This document shows positions 26,688 through 34,297 of a stretch of 64,000 nucleotides of DNA, piece after piece (the first letter of the stretch is position 1; every line of letters begins with the position of its first letter). The notes beneath the pieces are model-generated. The model saw only the letters and a list, made by a program, of their open reading frames with translations. It ran no database searches and had not been told where the DNA came from. Origin of the DNA: Nocardia asteroides (GTDB lineage Bacteria > Actinomycetota > Actinomycetes > Mycobacteriales > Mycobacteriaceae); the NCBI RefSeq assembly GCF_900637185.1, contig NZ_LR134352.1, forward strand, positions 1,860,001 through 1,924,000, written 5' to 3'. Made by a program: the position numbers and the translations under genes.

Positions 26688-27569
26688 ATGAGTTCCCTGG
26701 CAGGCAAGGTCGCCGTGATCACCGGCGCCGGACGCGGCATCGGCCGCGAGCACGCGCTGCTGTTCGCCCGTGAAGGCGCGAAGGTCGTGGTCAACGACCT
26801 GGGCGGCAGCAATGCCGGCGAGGGCGCCGACACCGGGCCCGCGCAGCAGGTCGTCGACGAGATCGTCGCGGCGGGCGGCGTCGCGGTCGCCAACACCGAC
26901 AACATCGCGACCTGGGACGGCGCGCAGAACCTGATCGCCCAGGCCGTCGGCGAGCTCGGCGGCCTCGACATCGTGGTCAACAACGCGGGCATCCTGCGTG
27001 ACGTGTTCGTCGCCGCGATGGACGAAGCCCAGTGGGACGCCGTCATCGCGGTGCATCTCAAGGGGCACGCGGCGGTCTTGCATCACGCCGCCGCCTACTG
27101 GAAGGCGCAGAGCAAGGCGGGCAACCAGCCCAACGCGGCGGTCGTGAACACCGCGTCGGCCTCGGGCGTCACCCTGCCCAACGCGGGCCAGGCCAACTAC
27201 GGCGCCGCCAAGGCGGGCATCGCCGCGCTCACCCAGGTCGCCGCCGAGGAACTGGGCCGCTACGGCGTGCGGGTCAACGCCATCGCGCCGATCGCGCGGA
27301 CCCGGCTCACCCTGGCCACCCCGGGCATGGGCGAGATGTTCGCCGCCGAGGCCGCCGCGGCTGCGGAATCCGGCGCGTTCGACGCGTTCAGCCCGGCCAA
27401 CATCTCCCCGCTGGTGGCCTACCTGTCCTCGGACAAGTGCCCGATCACCGGCAAGGTGTTCGCCGTGCAAGGCGGGGCCATCTCCGAGCTGGCCGGCTGG
27501 CACGATGTGAAGACCATCGAGACCGAAGGGCCGTGGGCGATCGACGACATCGCCGCGCGGCTGCCCTGA
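26688..27569 (+). CDS. SDR family 3-hydroxyacyl-CoA dehydrogenase (Hsd4A/MFE-2-like)
   Basis: The product is 293 residues. The cofactor loop TGAGRGIG (12-19), NNAGILRD and catalytic ASASG/NYGAAKAG are present. The insertion after the first strand pair (VVVNDLGGSNAGEG) and the overall length resemble the dehydrogenase half of peroxisomal multifunctional enzyme 2 and Hsd4A of cholesterol degraders. Together with the preceding MaoC-type hydratase it would perform the hydration and oxidation steps. AGGAG lies before the ATG. Confidence 0.88.
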   Translation: MSSLAGKVAVITGAGRGIGREHALLFAREGAKVVVNDLGGSNAGEGADTGPAQQVVDEIVAAGGVAVANTDNIATWDGAQNLIAQAVGELGGLDIVVNNAGILRDVFVAAMDEAQWDAVIAVHLKGHAAVLHHAAAYWKAQSKAGNQPNAAVVNTASASGVTLPNAGQANYGAAKAGIAALTQVAAEELGRYGVRVNAIAPIARTRLTLATPGMGEMFAAEAAAAAESGAFDAFSPANISPLVAYLSSDKCPITGKVFAVQGGAISELAGWHDVKTIETEGPWAIDDIAARLP

Positions 27570-27584
27570 GCGGGGGAGACGACG

Positions 27585-28811
27585 ATGATCGAATGGTCCG
27601 AGACCGATCTGATGATCCGCGACGCCGTGCGGACATTCATCGACAAGGAGGTGCGCCCCCACCTGGACGCCCTCGACAGCGGCGAGATGCTGCCCTACCC
27701 GATCCTGCGGAAACTGTTCAGCCAGTTCGGGATCGACGCGATGGGCGAGGACGCCGTCACGAAGATGCTCGCCAAGGAGGCCGCGGGCGGCGAGAAGTCC
27801 GGCGGTGGTGGTTCGCCGTTCGGCGGTCAGCAGTCGATGATGGCGGTGCTGATCAGCGAATTGTCCGGGGTCTGTATGGGTCTGGTGTCGGCGCTGGGCG
27901 TCAGCATCGGGCTGGGCGCCACCACCATCATGTCGCGGGGCACGCTCGCCCAGAAGCAGCGCTGGCTGGCCGACATCGTCACCCTGCGCAAGGTGGCGTC
28001 CTGGGCGATCACCGAACCCGACTCGGGCTCGGACGCGTTCGGCGGCATGAAGACCCGCGTGGAACGCGACGGCGAGGACTACATCCTCAACGGCCAGAAG
28101 ACCTTCATCACCAACGGCCCGTGCGCCGACGTGATGATCGTCTACGCCAAGCTCGACGAGGGCGACGGTGGCGACAAGCGCGACCGCAAGGTGCTCACCT
28201 TCGTGCTCGACAAGGGTATGGAAGGGCTCACCCAGGGCAAGCCGTTCAAGAAGATGGGCCTGCACTCCTCACCCACCGGCGAACTGTTCTTCGACAATGT
28301 GCGGCTGAGCCGCGACCGGCTGCTCGGCGAGACCGAGGAGCACAAGGGCGGTGACGGACGCGAAAGCGCCAGAGCCAGTTTCACCGCCGAACGGATCGGC
28401 GTCGGTTTCATGGCGCTGGGCATCATCGAGGAATGCCATCGGCTCTGCGTCGACTACGCGCGCAACCGCACGCTGTGGGGTCAGGAGATCGGGCGGTTCC
28501 AGCTGATCCAGCTGAAGCTGGCCAAGATGGAGATCGCCCGGATCAACGTGCAGAACATGGTGTTCAACGTGCTCGAACGCGCCAAGGCGGGTAAACCGCC
28601 GAGCCTGGCCGAAGCCTCGGCGATGAAACTGTACTGCTCGGAGGCGGCCACCGAGGTGGCGATGGAGGCGGTGCAGCTGTTCGGCGGCAACGGCTACATG
28701 AGCGAATACCGGGTGGAACAGCTCGCGCGCGACGCGAAGTCGCTGATGATCTACGCGGGCAGCAACGAGATCCAGGTGACCCACATCGCCAAGGGACTAC
28801 TCGGCAAGTAG
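27585..28811 (+). CDS. Acyl-CoA dehydrogenase
   Basis: The product is 408 residues with the complete acyl-CoA dehydrogenase fold: ASWAITEPDSGSDAFGG (substrate/FAD loop), YILNGQKTFITNG, and C-terminal FGGNGYMSEYRVEQLARDAKSLMIYAGSNEIQ. It introduces the alpha-beta double bond using FAD. It carries an insertion rich in Gly/Ser (about 66-76, SGGGGSP) in the N-terminal domain, unusual against average family members. It is the last gene of the beta-oxidation operon and is followed by a clear terminator. Confidence 0.92.
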   Translation: MIEWSETDLMIRDAVRTFIDKEVRPHLDALDSGEMLPYPILRKLFSQFGIDAMGEDAVTKMLAKEAAGGEKSGGGGSPFGGQQSMMAVLISELSGVCMGLVSALGVSIGLGATTIMSRGTLAQKQRWLADIVTLRKVASWAITEPDSGSDAFGGMKTRVERDGEDYILNGQKTFITNGPCADVMIVYAKLDEGDGGDKRDRKVLTFVLDKGMEGLTQGKPFKKMGLHSSPTGELFFDNVRLSRDRLLGETEEHKGGDGRESARASFTAERIGVGFMALGIIEECHRLCVDYARNRTLWGQEIGRFQLIQLKLAKMEIARINVQNMVFNVLERAKAGKPPSLAEASAMKLYCSEAATEVAMEAVQLFGGNGYMSEYRVEQLARDAKSLMIYAGSNEIQVTHIAKGLLGK

Positions 28812-28823
28812 CCACTCGCGGTA

Positions 28824-28856
28824 CCCGGTCGCGCGAATACTGTTCGCGCGGCCGGG
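28824..28856 (+). terminator. Terminator of the beta-oxidation operon
   Basis: A 14-bp stem (28824-28837 with 28843-28856, one T/G pair) with loop TACTG is followed by TTTT. It lies 13 bases after the acyl-CoA dehydrogenase stop. Confidence 0.85.
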
Positions 28857-28866
28857 TTTTCGTATG

Positions 28867-29721
28867 TCAGACCGCGCGCAGATGGTCGCGACTGGCGTAG
28901 ATGTGCTCGGCGATGAGGGTCGCGACCCGGTCCGGCGCCTCCAGCATCGGCACGTGCCCGACGCCGTGGACCAGGATCCGGTCCGCGGATTCGGGTAACT
29001 CCCGGAGGTAGCGGGTGGCGTAGACGTGGTTGGGGATGATCCGGTCGTATTCGGCCAGCAGCATCCGCACCGGGGTGGACAGTTCGTGCAGATCGTCCAT
29101 GCCCGGCGAGCGCAGACTGCCGAGCAGCAGCGGGATCATCGCGTCGCAGTGCAGCGCCGCCGTGATGACGGTCGCCAGATCGCGGCGCGCGACGGAGCCG
29201 GTGTGCTTGCACAGCAGGAACGCGATCAACTGCTGGACCACCGGGTTGTTGATCGCCAGCCCGCCCAGGGCCTTGCCGATCTCGACGAACGGGATCATCG
29301 ACGCGAACTTCAGCCCGATCCGGAACTGGCTCAGCGAGGGCGAGGCCCAGCCGCCCGCCGCGGCCACCGTGGTGAGCGTGCGCGCGCGTCCGCGCCGGGC
29401 CAGTTCCAGCCCTACCCAGCCGCCGAGGGAGTTGCCCGCGATATGGCAGGTGCGCCAGCCCAGCTCGTCGAGCTGATCCTCGATCTGGTCGGCCAGCGCG
29501 TACACATCCAGCAGCCAGCCCTCGACCTTCGGCCCACCCCAGTGACCCGCGAAGGCGGGCGCGTACACCTCGCAGTGCGCCGACATGCGCCGGGCCACCT
29601 GCTCCCAGCAGTGCGGCGACAACATGAACCCGTGCAAGAGCAACACCGGGTCGCCGGACCCGAGATGCAGGGCCGCGACGGGCGCGGGCCGGGCAGTGGA
29701 CTTGGCGGTGCGTGACGTCAT
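28867..29721 (-). CDS. Alpha/beta-fold hydrolase
   Basis: The product is 284 residues from ATG 29721; a TTG two codons earlier is an alternative. It has LLHGFMLSP (oxyanion region), nucleophile elbow GNSLGGW, and a late catalytic GVGHVPMLEAP histidine, the usual Ser-Asp-His set. It is convergent with the beta-oxidation operon and divergent from exonuclease III. It could be an esterase or a C-C bond hydrolase; the substrate is unknown. Confidence 0.85.
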   Translation of the reverse strand: MTSRTAKSTARPAPVAALHLGSGDPVLLLHGFMLSPHCWEQVARRMSAHCEVYAPAFAGHWGGPKVEGWLLDVYALADQIEDQLDELGWRTCHIAGNSLGGWVGLELARRGRARTLTTVAAAGGWASPSLSQFRIGLKFASMIPFVEIGKALGGLAINNPVVQQLIAFLLCKHTGSVARRDLATVITAALHCDAMIPLLLGSLRSPGMDDLHELSTPVRMLLAEYDRIIPNHVYATRYLRELPESADRILVHGVGHVPMLEAPDRVATLIAEHIYASRDHLRAV

Positions 29722-29791
29722 CGTCAATCACCCCTTCCTGGACGACGGTGTCCGGGGGAGCATTCCTGACCAGCCATTGTACGGTCGTACC

Positions 29792-30571
29792 GTGGCTCTC
29801 ATCCTCTCAACAGTGAACGTCAACGGCGTGCGTGCCGCGGCGACCAAGGGCATGGTGCCCTGGTTGGCCGCCACCGAGGCCGACATCGTGTGCCTGCAGG
29901 AGACCAGGGCGACCGACGCCCAGGTCGCCGCCGCGCTGGCGCCCGCGCTCGACGCCGGGTGGGTGCTCTCGCACGCCGAACCGGAGTCCAAGGGCAGGGC
30001 CGGGGTCGGCATCCTGTCGCGGCGCGCGCCCGACGCGGTGCGGATCGGGTTCGGCAGCACCGAGTTCGCCGAGTCCGGCCGCTACATCGAGGCCGACTTC
30101 GGCGACGTGACCGTGGCCAGCGTGTATGTGCACTCCGGCGAGGAGAACACGCCCAAGCAGGACGAGAAGTACCGGTTCATGGCCGAGTTCGGCGCCTACC
30201 TGAAATCACGCACCGGCGATTTCGTGGTCAGCGGCGACTGGAACATCGCCCCGGCCGAGGTGGATCTCAAGAACTGGAAGGGCAATCAGAAGTCGGCCGG
30301 CTTCCTGCCCGAGGAACGCGCCTGGATCGCCGACCTGCTGGCCGCGGGCTACGTCGACGTGGTCCGCGCCCTGCACCCCGACATCGCGGGCCCCTACAGC
30401 TGGTGGTCCTACCGCGGCCGCGCCTTCGACAACGACTCCGGCTGGCGCATCGACTACCAGCTCGCCCTCGGCGACCTCCCCACCCGCGCCAAACAAGCCG
30501 TCGTCGAACGCGCCCCCGCCTACGACCAGCGCTGGTCCGACCACGCCCCGGTGACGGTCCAATACCGATAG
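29792..30571 (+). CDS. xth: Exodeoxyribonuclease III
   Basis: The product is 259 residues from GTG 29792 (VALILSTVNVNGVRAA). It is an ExoIII/AP-endonuclease-family phosphodiesterase that incises DNA at abasic sites. Motifs: STVNVNG, CLQETRATD, VYVHSGEEN, VVSGDWNIAP and the C-terminal GWRIDYQLA and SDHAPVTVQY with the catalytic His. The length is normal. The start was chosen because the family's first strand begins there; the upstream open frame lacks conservation. Confidence 0.93.
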   Translation: MALILSTVNVNGVRAAATKGMVPWLAATEADIVCLQETRATDAQVAAALAPALDAGWVLSHAEPESKGRAGVGILSRRAPDAVRIGFGSTEFAESGRYIEADFGDVTVASVYVHSGEENTPKQDEKYRFMAEFGAYLKSRTGDFVVSGDWNIAPAEVDLKNWKGNQKSAGFLPEERAWIADLLAAGYVDVVRALHPDIAGPYSWWSYRGRAFDNDSGWRIDYQLALGDLPTRAKQAVVERAPAYDQRWSDHAPVTVQYR

Positions 30572-30607
30572 GACACGGCGCGGCTCAACCCTCGGTCGGT
30601 CGACTAG

Positions 30608-31723
30608 CTAGCGCTCTATCTCATCCATGAGCATCCGCAGAGTCAGAGAGTGCTTCTCCGGCGGTAGTGCGTCGAGTGCTGCACGGGCATAGGCCGTACC
30701 GCCTTCACGGTCTCCGGCGCGGACCAGCATCAGTCCCCGATGCATCTCGAGATGGGTGGCGAATCTGGGCAGTGTCGGCGGTAGGTACCGGCGTGCTTCG
30801 TCCTGAGCGTTGATTGCTTCGGACTCGTCACCGAGCCGGGCCCGGAGCAGGGACCGAAACACCCCCAGACGCCAGTACGGCACCGCATAGTCGGACGCTT
30901 CGTTGTCCGCCGACCCGGCCTGGTCGAAGACTCTGCGGCCCTCAGTGTCGAGGGCCCGTGCCGTGTCCGTGTCTCCGGTGATCGCAGCGGCATGCGCTTT
31001 GCCGTACATGGCGTTCAGGCGGCCGAGTGACGGCCGGTCGTCGATGGCCAGTGCCTGGTCGGCGAACATCGTTGCCACCGGCAGCGAGGCGCCTTCGTAA
31101 CCGAGTGCGATGGCGGCCCGGCCACGCACCCAGACCCGGATCTGCACGTCGCCGGAACGGTCGGCGGACTCAGCCGCCATCCGGTACCAAGTAACAGCTT
31201 TCGAACCGTCCGAACCCGGGAAGGTTTTGGCGTACAAGGTCATCAATCGGGCGGCATGAGTCCACATCTGCGGGGTATCGCATTGTTGTTGGATCACTGC
31301 CAGGTCGATCGCTATCCGTTTCTGAATCTCAGCGGCTCCGGATGTCATGTAGTCGGACCCGTATCCAGTGAGCGTGTGTGCCCACTGTTCCACGGACGGC
31401 CCTTTACCCCTCAGTCGTGCTGAAAACCCCTGAGCAAGTAGATCGGACGCAACCACGGGGGCAACCGCGGTAGCGGCCATCGTGGATAGAAATTGGCGGC
31501 GTTGCACGGTATCGGACTCCATCACAGCGAGAGGCACATCTAAGACGGCGGCCAGGTGCCTGAGCCAGAACGGCGACGGCACCGACTTACACGACTCCCA
31601 CCGCCGCGAGATGTATTCCCGCGTGATCGGCTGCCCCGAGTGGTTCCCGAGCTCGTGTGCAAGGCGACCTTGCGACCACCCGCGCGCCTGCCGCAGATCG
31701 CGGATGAGCTTGCCCGTGTGCAT
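30608..31723 (-). CDS. XRE-type helix-turn-helix regulator with TPR domain
   Basis: The product is 371 residues. The N-terminal HTH (about 5-70) reads LIRDLRQARGWSQGRLAHEL, ITREYISRRWESCKS. Residues about 78-100 hold RRQFLSTMAATAVAPVV, a Tat-like or membrane-like segment seen in this actinobacterial family. The rest is a TPR-like helical domain that in relatives senses peptides or protein partners. The start at MHTGKL was chosen from the HTH position. It is divergent from three overlapping micro-ORFs, with repeated TGCCAC sites between. Confidence 0.85.
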   Translation of the reverse strand: MHTGKLIRDLRQARGWSQGRLAHELGNHSGQPITREYISRRWESCKSVPSPFWLRHLAAVLDVPLAVMESDTVQRRQFLSTMAATAVAPVVASDLLAQGFSARLRGKGPSVEQWAHTLTGYGSDYMTSGAAEIQKRIAIDLAVIQQQCDTPQMWTHAARLMTLYAKTFPGSDGSKAVTWYRMAAESADRSGDVQIRVWVRGRAAIALGYEGASLPVATMFADQALAIDDRPSLGRLNAMYGKAHAAAITGDTDTARALDTEGRRVFDQAGSADNEASDYAVPYWRLGVFRSLLRARLGDESEAINAQDEARRYLPPTLPRFATHLEMHRGLMLVRAGDREGGTAYARAALDALPPEKHSLTLRMLMDEIER

Positions 31724-31760
31724 GTAGCCATGATGCCCCGGTACGTACAGGTTCGCTTGT

Positions 31761-31802
31761 GTGCCACTACGAATGCCACCCCATGGCACTGGGTGTGCCA
31801 CT
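31761..31802. promoter_or_regulatory. Cluster of TGCCAC half-sites between XRE gene and micro-ORFs
   Basis: GTGCCACT at 31761, ATGCCAC at 31773, TGGCACT (inverted) at 31784 and GTGCCACT at 31795 lie in 42 bp. The central pair TGCCA-CCCCA-TGGCA is a perfect dyad. The regular spacing of about 11 bases puts the sites on one face of the helix, as expected for an autoregulated XRE dimer. Confidence 0.6.
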
Positions 31803-31922
31803 GCCTGAAAACCCCGCCGAGTTGAACGATTGACAGCGGAGCGCAGAGAGCGCGACACCTAACGGGCCGCCCGCCCGGTCACGGCCGGTCGGGTGGAGCC
31901 CGGCCAGCACTGGAGGGGAACC

Positions 31923-32066
31923 GTGCAACTGTCACGACGGATACCGGAGGCGGTAGAGCCTCCCGACGAACCGATCGAGTACGCGCCGCCGGAGGTCATT
32001 CGGCGGCTGTTGGCCGCACTGGACACCTGGAACCAGACAGCGACGGGGCGGAGGCGGAGGTGGTGA
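31923..32066 (+). CDS. Micro-ORF A, 47 residues
   Basis: GTG 31923 is preceded by GGAGGGG four bases upstream. The 47-residue product is acidic and proline-rich at the start (RRIPEAVEPPDEPIEYAPPE) and helical/basic at the end (VIRRLLAALDTWNQT, GRRRRW). I know no family. The stop codon overlaps the GTG of the next frame (GTGA), indicating translational coupling. It is the first of three coupled small genes divergent from the XRE/TPR regulator. Confidence 0.55.
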   Translation: MQLSRRIPEAVEPPDEPIEYAPPEVIRRLLAALDTWNQTATGRRRRW

Positions 32067-32278
32067 ACGACGTGATCCGGCAACGGTTGACAGCGCTCAC
32101 GGCGCGCGCCGCCCTCCGGTCGATGACTGTGCGTCCGGCACCTGAGGGATATGCGCTCGCGTCGGCCTGGCGAGTGGTCTGTTGCGGGAGCTTGGATCAA
32201 CTCGCCGATTGGTTGACCGCTGCCGAAGCGAGCGAAAGAGTCGCACCTCCGGTGGTCGGTTCGAGGGCGGACTGCTGA
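32063..32278 (+). CDS. Micro-ORF B, about 71 residues
   Basis: It starts at GTG 32063 overlapping the previous stop; GTGs at 32060 and 32072 are in the same frame, and GGAGG at 32056-32060 would suit 32072. The product is basic at the N-terminus (NDVIRQRLTALTARAALRSM) and then has a compact beta-like core (YALASAWRVVCCGSLDQLADWLTAAE). I do not recognise it. Its stop overlaps the ATG of the next small gene (TGATG). It may be a cytoplasmic partner of the XRE regulator, by analogy with small proteins beside WhiJ-type regulators. Confidence 0.55.
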   Translation: MNDVIRQRLTALTARAALRSMTVRPAPEGYALASAWRVVCCGSLDQLADWLTAAEASERVAPPVVGSRADC

Positions 32279-32424
32279 TGTCCGCCGGGATTCTGCTCGC
32301 TTTCGCGGTGCCGACTGTCGTCCTGGTGGCGGTGGTCGTGTGGCCCGCCGATGGACAGGATCGACCTCTCCGTAGCCGCGGATCGGATGCCCAGGTCGAC
32401 TACCCTGATGCGTCGTTGCCGTAG
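32278..32424 (+). CDS. Micro-ORF C, single-span membrane peptide
   Basis: The product is 48 residues: one hydrophobic helix at about 3-22 (AGILLAFAVPTVVLVAVVVW), then a polar tail with acidic residues. ATG 32278 overlaps the previous stop codon. It is probably membrane inserted with the C-terminus cytoplasmic or external (orientation unclear). It completes the three-gene overlapping unit. Confidence 0.5.
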   Translation: MSAGILLAFAVPTVVLVAVVVWPADGQDRPLRSRGSDAQVDYPDASLP

Positions 32425-32564
32425 CTTATGGCGGAGTGGCATTCCATTGCCGCAGGTCAGGGGGCGTGGCAGCCGAACTCCGGCTGACCCGCCGTGCATG
32501 GATCGCTAGTGAAAGGAGATGGCGCTGTTGCGGATCGATGACGTGGTAGCGGCGCCGCATCCCG

Positions 32565-33059
32565 ATGAAACTGTCAGCTAAGACGCTCGGCCTGCTCGGT
32601 GGTCTCGTTCTCATCGTGCTGGCGGTGGGGTTCACCCTGCTCGGTGGGCGCGGTTCCGACAACACCACCGCGACCACGACCACGGCGCCGGTCGCGGGGG
32701 TCACCACCGGTAAAACCGCGCCGAAACCGGGGCCGCCGGCCGGGAACTCCAGTGCGTCGCCGGTCACCAAGGCCGCCGGGGTGCCGGATCGGGCGTATGT
32801 CACGCTCGTCGAGATCGATGCGGGGCGGTGGCCGGATTCGGCGAACGCGCCGGGGACCAAGGGGGGTGAGCAGTGGATGAACCGGGGGACCAAACTGCCG
32901 CCGAAGGATTCGGCGGGCAAGGCGGTGACCTACCAGGAGTGGGACGTCAATCCCAAGCAGCGCAACCGGGGTCGCGATGCCGAACGCATCGTCACCGGGA
33001 GTGACGGCACCGCCTGGTACACCGGCGACCACTACGAGACCTTCACGAGGATGCGCTGA
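32565..33059 (+). CDS. Membrane-anchored or secreted guanyl-specific ribonuclease (RNase Sa/barnase type)
   Basis: The product is 164 residues. A hydrophobic N-terminal segment (8-27, LGLLGGLVLIVLAVGFTLLG) serves as signal or anchor, followed by a Thr/Pro-rich linker (31-72) and a ribonuclease N1/Sa domain (about 77-164). Catalytic residues seen: Glu125 in YQEWDVNP, Arg141 in ERIVTG, and His156 in WYTGDHYETF, matching RNase Sa in order and spacing. No cysteines are present, so the usual disulfide of RNase Sa is missing. The stop codon overlaps the start of the barstar gene. It could serve competition, nutrient release or intracellular toxicity if not exported. Confidence 0.88.
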   Translation: MKLSAKTLGLLGGLVLIVLAVGFTLLGGRGSDNTTATTTTAPVAGVTTGKTAPKPGPPAGNSSASPVTKAAGVPDRAYVTLVEIDAGRWPDSANAPGTKGGEQWMNRGTKLPPKDSAGKAVTYQEWDVNPKQRNRGRDAERIVTGSDGTAWYTGDHYETFTRMR

Positions 33060-33535
33060 TGACCCCGCGGATGACGCTGTCGCAGTTCCTTGCTCGTCCC
33101 GCCGCCGCGGCGCCGGCCGGACCGCGCCCGGTGCTCGGCGCGCTGGCGGTCGACGCTTCGGCGTTCAGCGGCGTTCGCTACGACGCGCCCGCCGACTACC
33201 AGGTGCGGGAACTGCGCGGCGCCAAGATGCGCACGGTCGCCGAACTGTTCGACGAGTTCGCCGCCGCCTTCCAGTTCCCGTACTACTTCGGCGCCAACAA
33301 GGACGCCTTCGACGAATGCCTGCGCGACCTCGACGATTTCGTCGGTGACGCGCCCGGCTACGTCGTGGTGGTGCGCACCGCCGGCGACCTGCTCGCCGAG
33401 GACCCCGCCGAGCGCGCCTGGTTCGACAGCGCCATGCGCGACTGCGCCGCCTACTGGTCGCGCCGCGACGTCGTCTTCCGCGTCGTGCTCCAGGGGGAGC
33501 CGGACGCTTTCGACGCGGTGCCGCTCATCGGCTGA
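33059..33535 (+). CDS. Barstar-family ribonuclease inhibitor
   Basis: The product is 158 residues. The barstar core lies at about 50-140: residues 73-93 (FPYYFGANKDAFDECLRDLD) correspond to the barnase-binding helix and loop, with Asp82 at barstar Asp35 and Glu86 at Asp39. An N-terminal 45-residue extension is not found in classical 90-residue barstar. It is cytoplasmic. ATG overlaps the RNase TGA by one base, giving coupled synthesis of toxin and inhibitor. Confidence 0.9.
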   Translation: MTPRMTLSQFLARPAAAAPAGPRPVLGALAVDASAFSGVRYDAPADYQVRELRGAKMRTVAELFDEFAAAFQFPYYFGANKDAFDECLRDLDDFVGDAPGYVVVVRTAGDLLAEDPAERAWFDSAMRDCAAYWSRRDVVFRVVLQGEPDAFDAVPLIG

Positions 33536-33555
33536 ACCGCCGGCGGGCGGGGCTG

Positions 33556-34194
33556 TCAGCGGTGTCGTTCGGCCAGGTCGTCGCCGAGGAGGACGAACAC
33601 GTCGGTGACCTGGTCGATCAGTTCCGCGCGGGTGAGGTCGAGGTCGCCGGCGAGCCAGGTCGTGAGGGTCTGGGTGAGCCCGCCGATGAGATAGATCGCG
33701 CGGAAGTCGACGAGTTTCTGCGGCACCTCGACCCCGTAGAAACCGCTGCCCTCCGCGGCCACCAGCCGGGAGAACGCCCGGACCGTGCGGGCCGTGCGGG
33801 CGCGGAGTTCCGGGGTCGCCATCCCCGCGATCAGCGCGGCCTTGGCCTTGCGCGGATCGTCGATGAGCACCGAGATGCCCGCGTCGATCGCGGCGCGTGA
33901 CTGTGACCGGCTGTCGGGATCGGCGGTGGTCAGCGCCGAGACGATCGCGCCGGTCAGCTCCTCGGCGATCCGGTCGAGCAGCGCCTCCAGTACCCCGTCG
34001 CGGTGCTCGAAATTCTCGTAGTAGTAGCGCTCGTTGAGTCCGGCGCGGGCGCAGAGGCCTGCGACGGTGAGCTTGGCCTGGCCCTCTTCGGCGACGATGT
34101 CGAGCGCCGCGTCGAGGAGGGCGGTCCGGCGTTGGGCCTGTCGTTGTTCGGCCGAGACGCCACCATAGGTGCGTTGTGCTGCCACGGCTCCCAT
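33556..34194 (-). CDS. TetR family transcriptional regulator
   Basis: The product is 212 residues from ATG 34194; AGGA lies about six bases upstream. The HTH at about 25-70 reads LLDAALDIVAEEGQAKLTVAGLCARAGLNERYYYENFEHRDGVLE. The C-terminal ligand domain is of unknown specificity. It is divergent from the MpaB-family gene, and the region between holds two copies of a TCTGG-N12-CCAGA dyad, the likely operator for both directions. Confidence 0.9.
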   Translation of the reverse strand: MGAVAAQRTYGGVSAEQRQAQRRTALLDAALDIVAEEGQAKLTVAGLCARAGLNERYYYENFEHRDGVLEALLDRIAEELTGAIVSALTTADPDSRSQSRAAIDAGISVLIDDPRKAKAALIAGMATPELRARTARTVRAFSRLVAAEGSGFYGVEVPQKLVDFRAIYLIGGLTQTLTTWLAGDLDLTRAELIDQVTDVFVLLGDDLAERHR

Positions 34195-34221
34195 TCTGCG
34201 TCCTGCCGTCGGGGGGAGGCT

Positions 34222-34275
34222 TTCTGGTAGAAGCTCTTGCCAGATTACCAATTCTGGTGGATTCTATTGCCAGAT
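34222..34275. promoter_or_regulatory. Two tandem TetR-type operator dyads
   Basis: Two 24-base direct repeats 30 bp apart (starting at 34222 and 34252) agree at 20 positions. Each contains TCTGG-N12-CCAGA (34223-34244 and 34253-34274). An overlapping CCAGA-N8-TCTGG dyad lies between them (34240-34257). They lie between the divergent TetR and MpaB-family genes. Confidence 0.72.
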
Positions 34276-34297
34276 GCACTCGACGAGGAGGCGCAGC

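Noticed and set aside
29770..29793. GTAC-GGTC-GTAC upstream of xth considered as an operator
   Set aside because: Not a true inverted repeat beyond four bases; can occur by chance.
32519..32581. Possible 20-codon frame before the RNase gene
   Set aside because: AAGGAG lies with no spacing before its ATG, and the frame overlaps the RNase start; no support.
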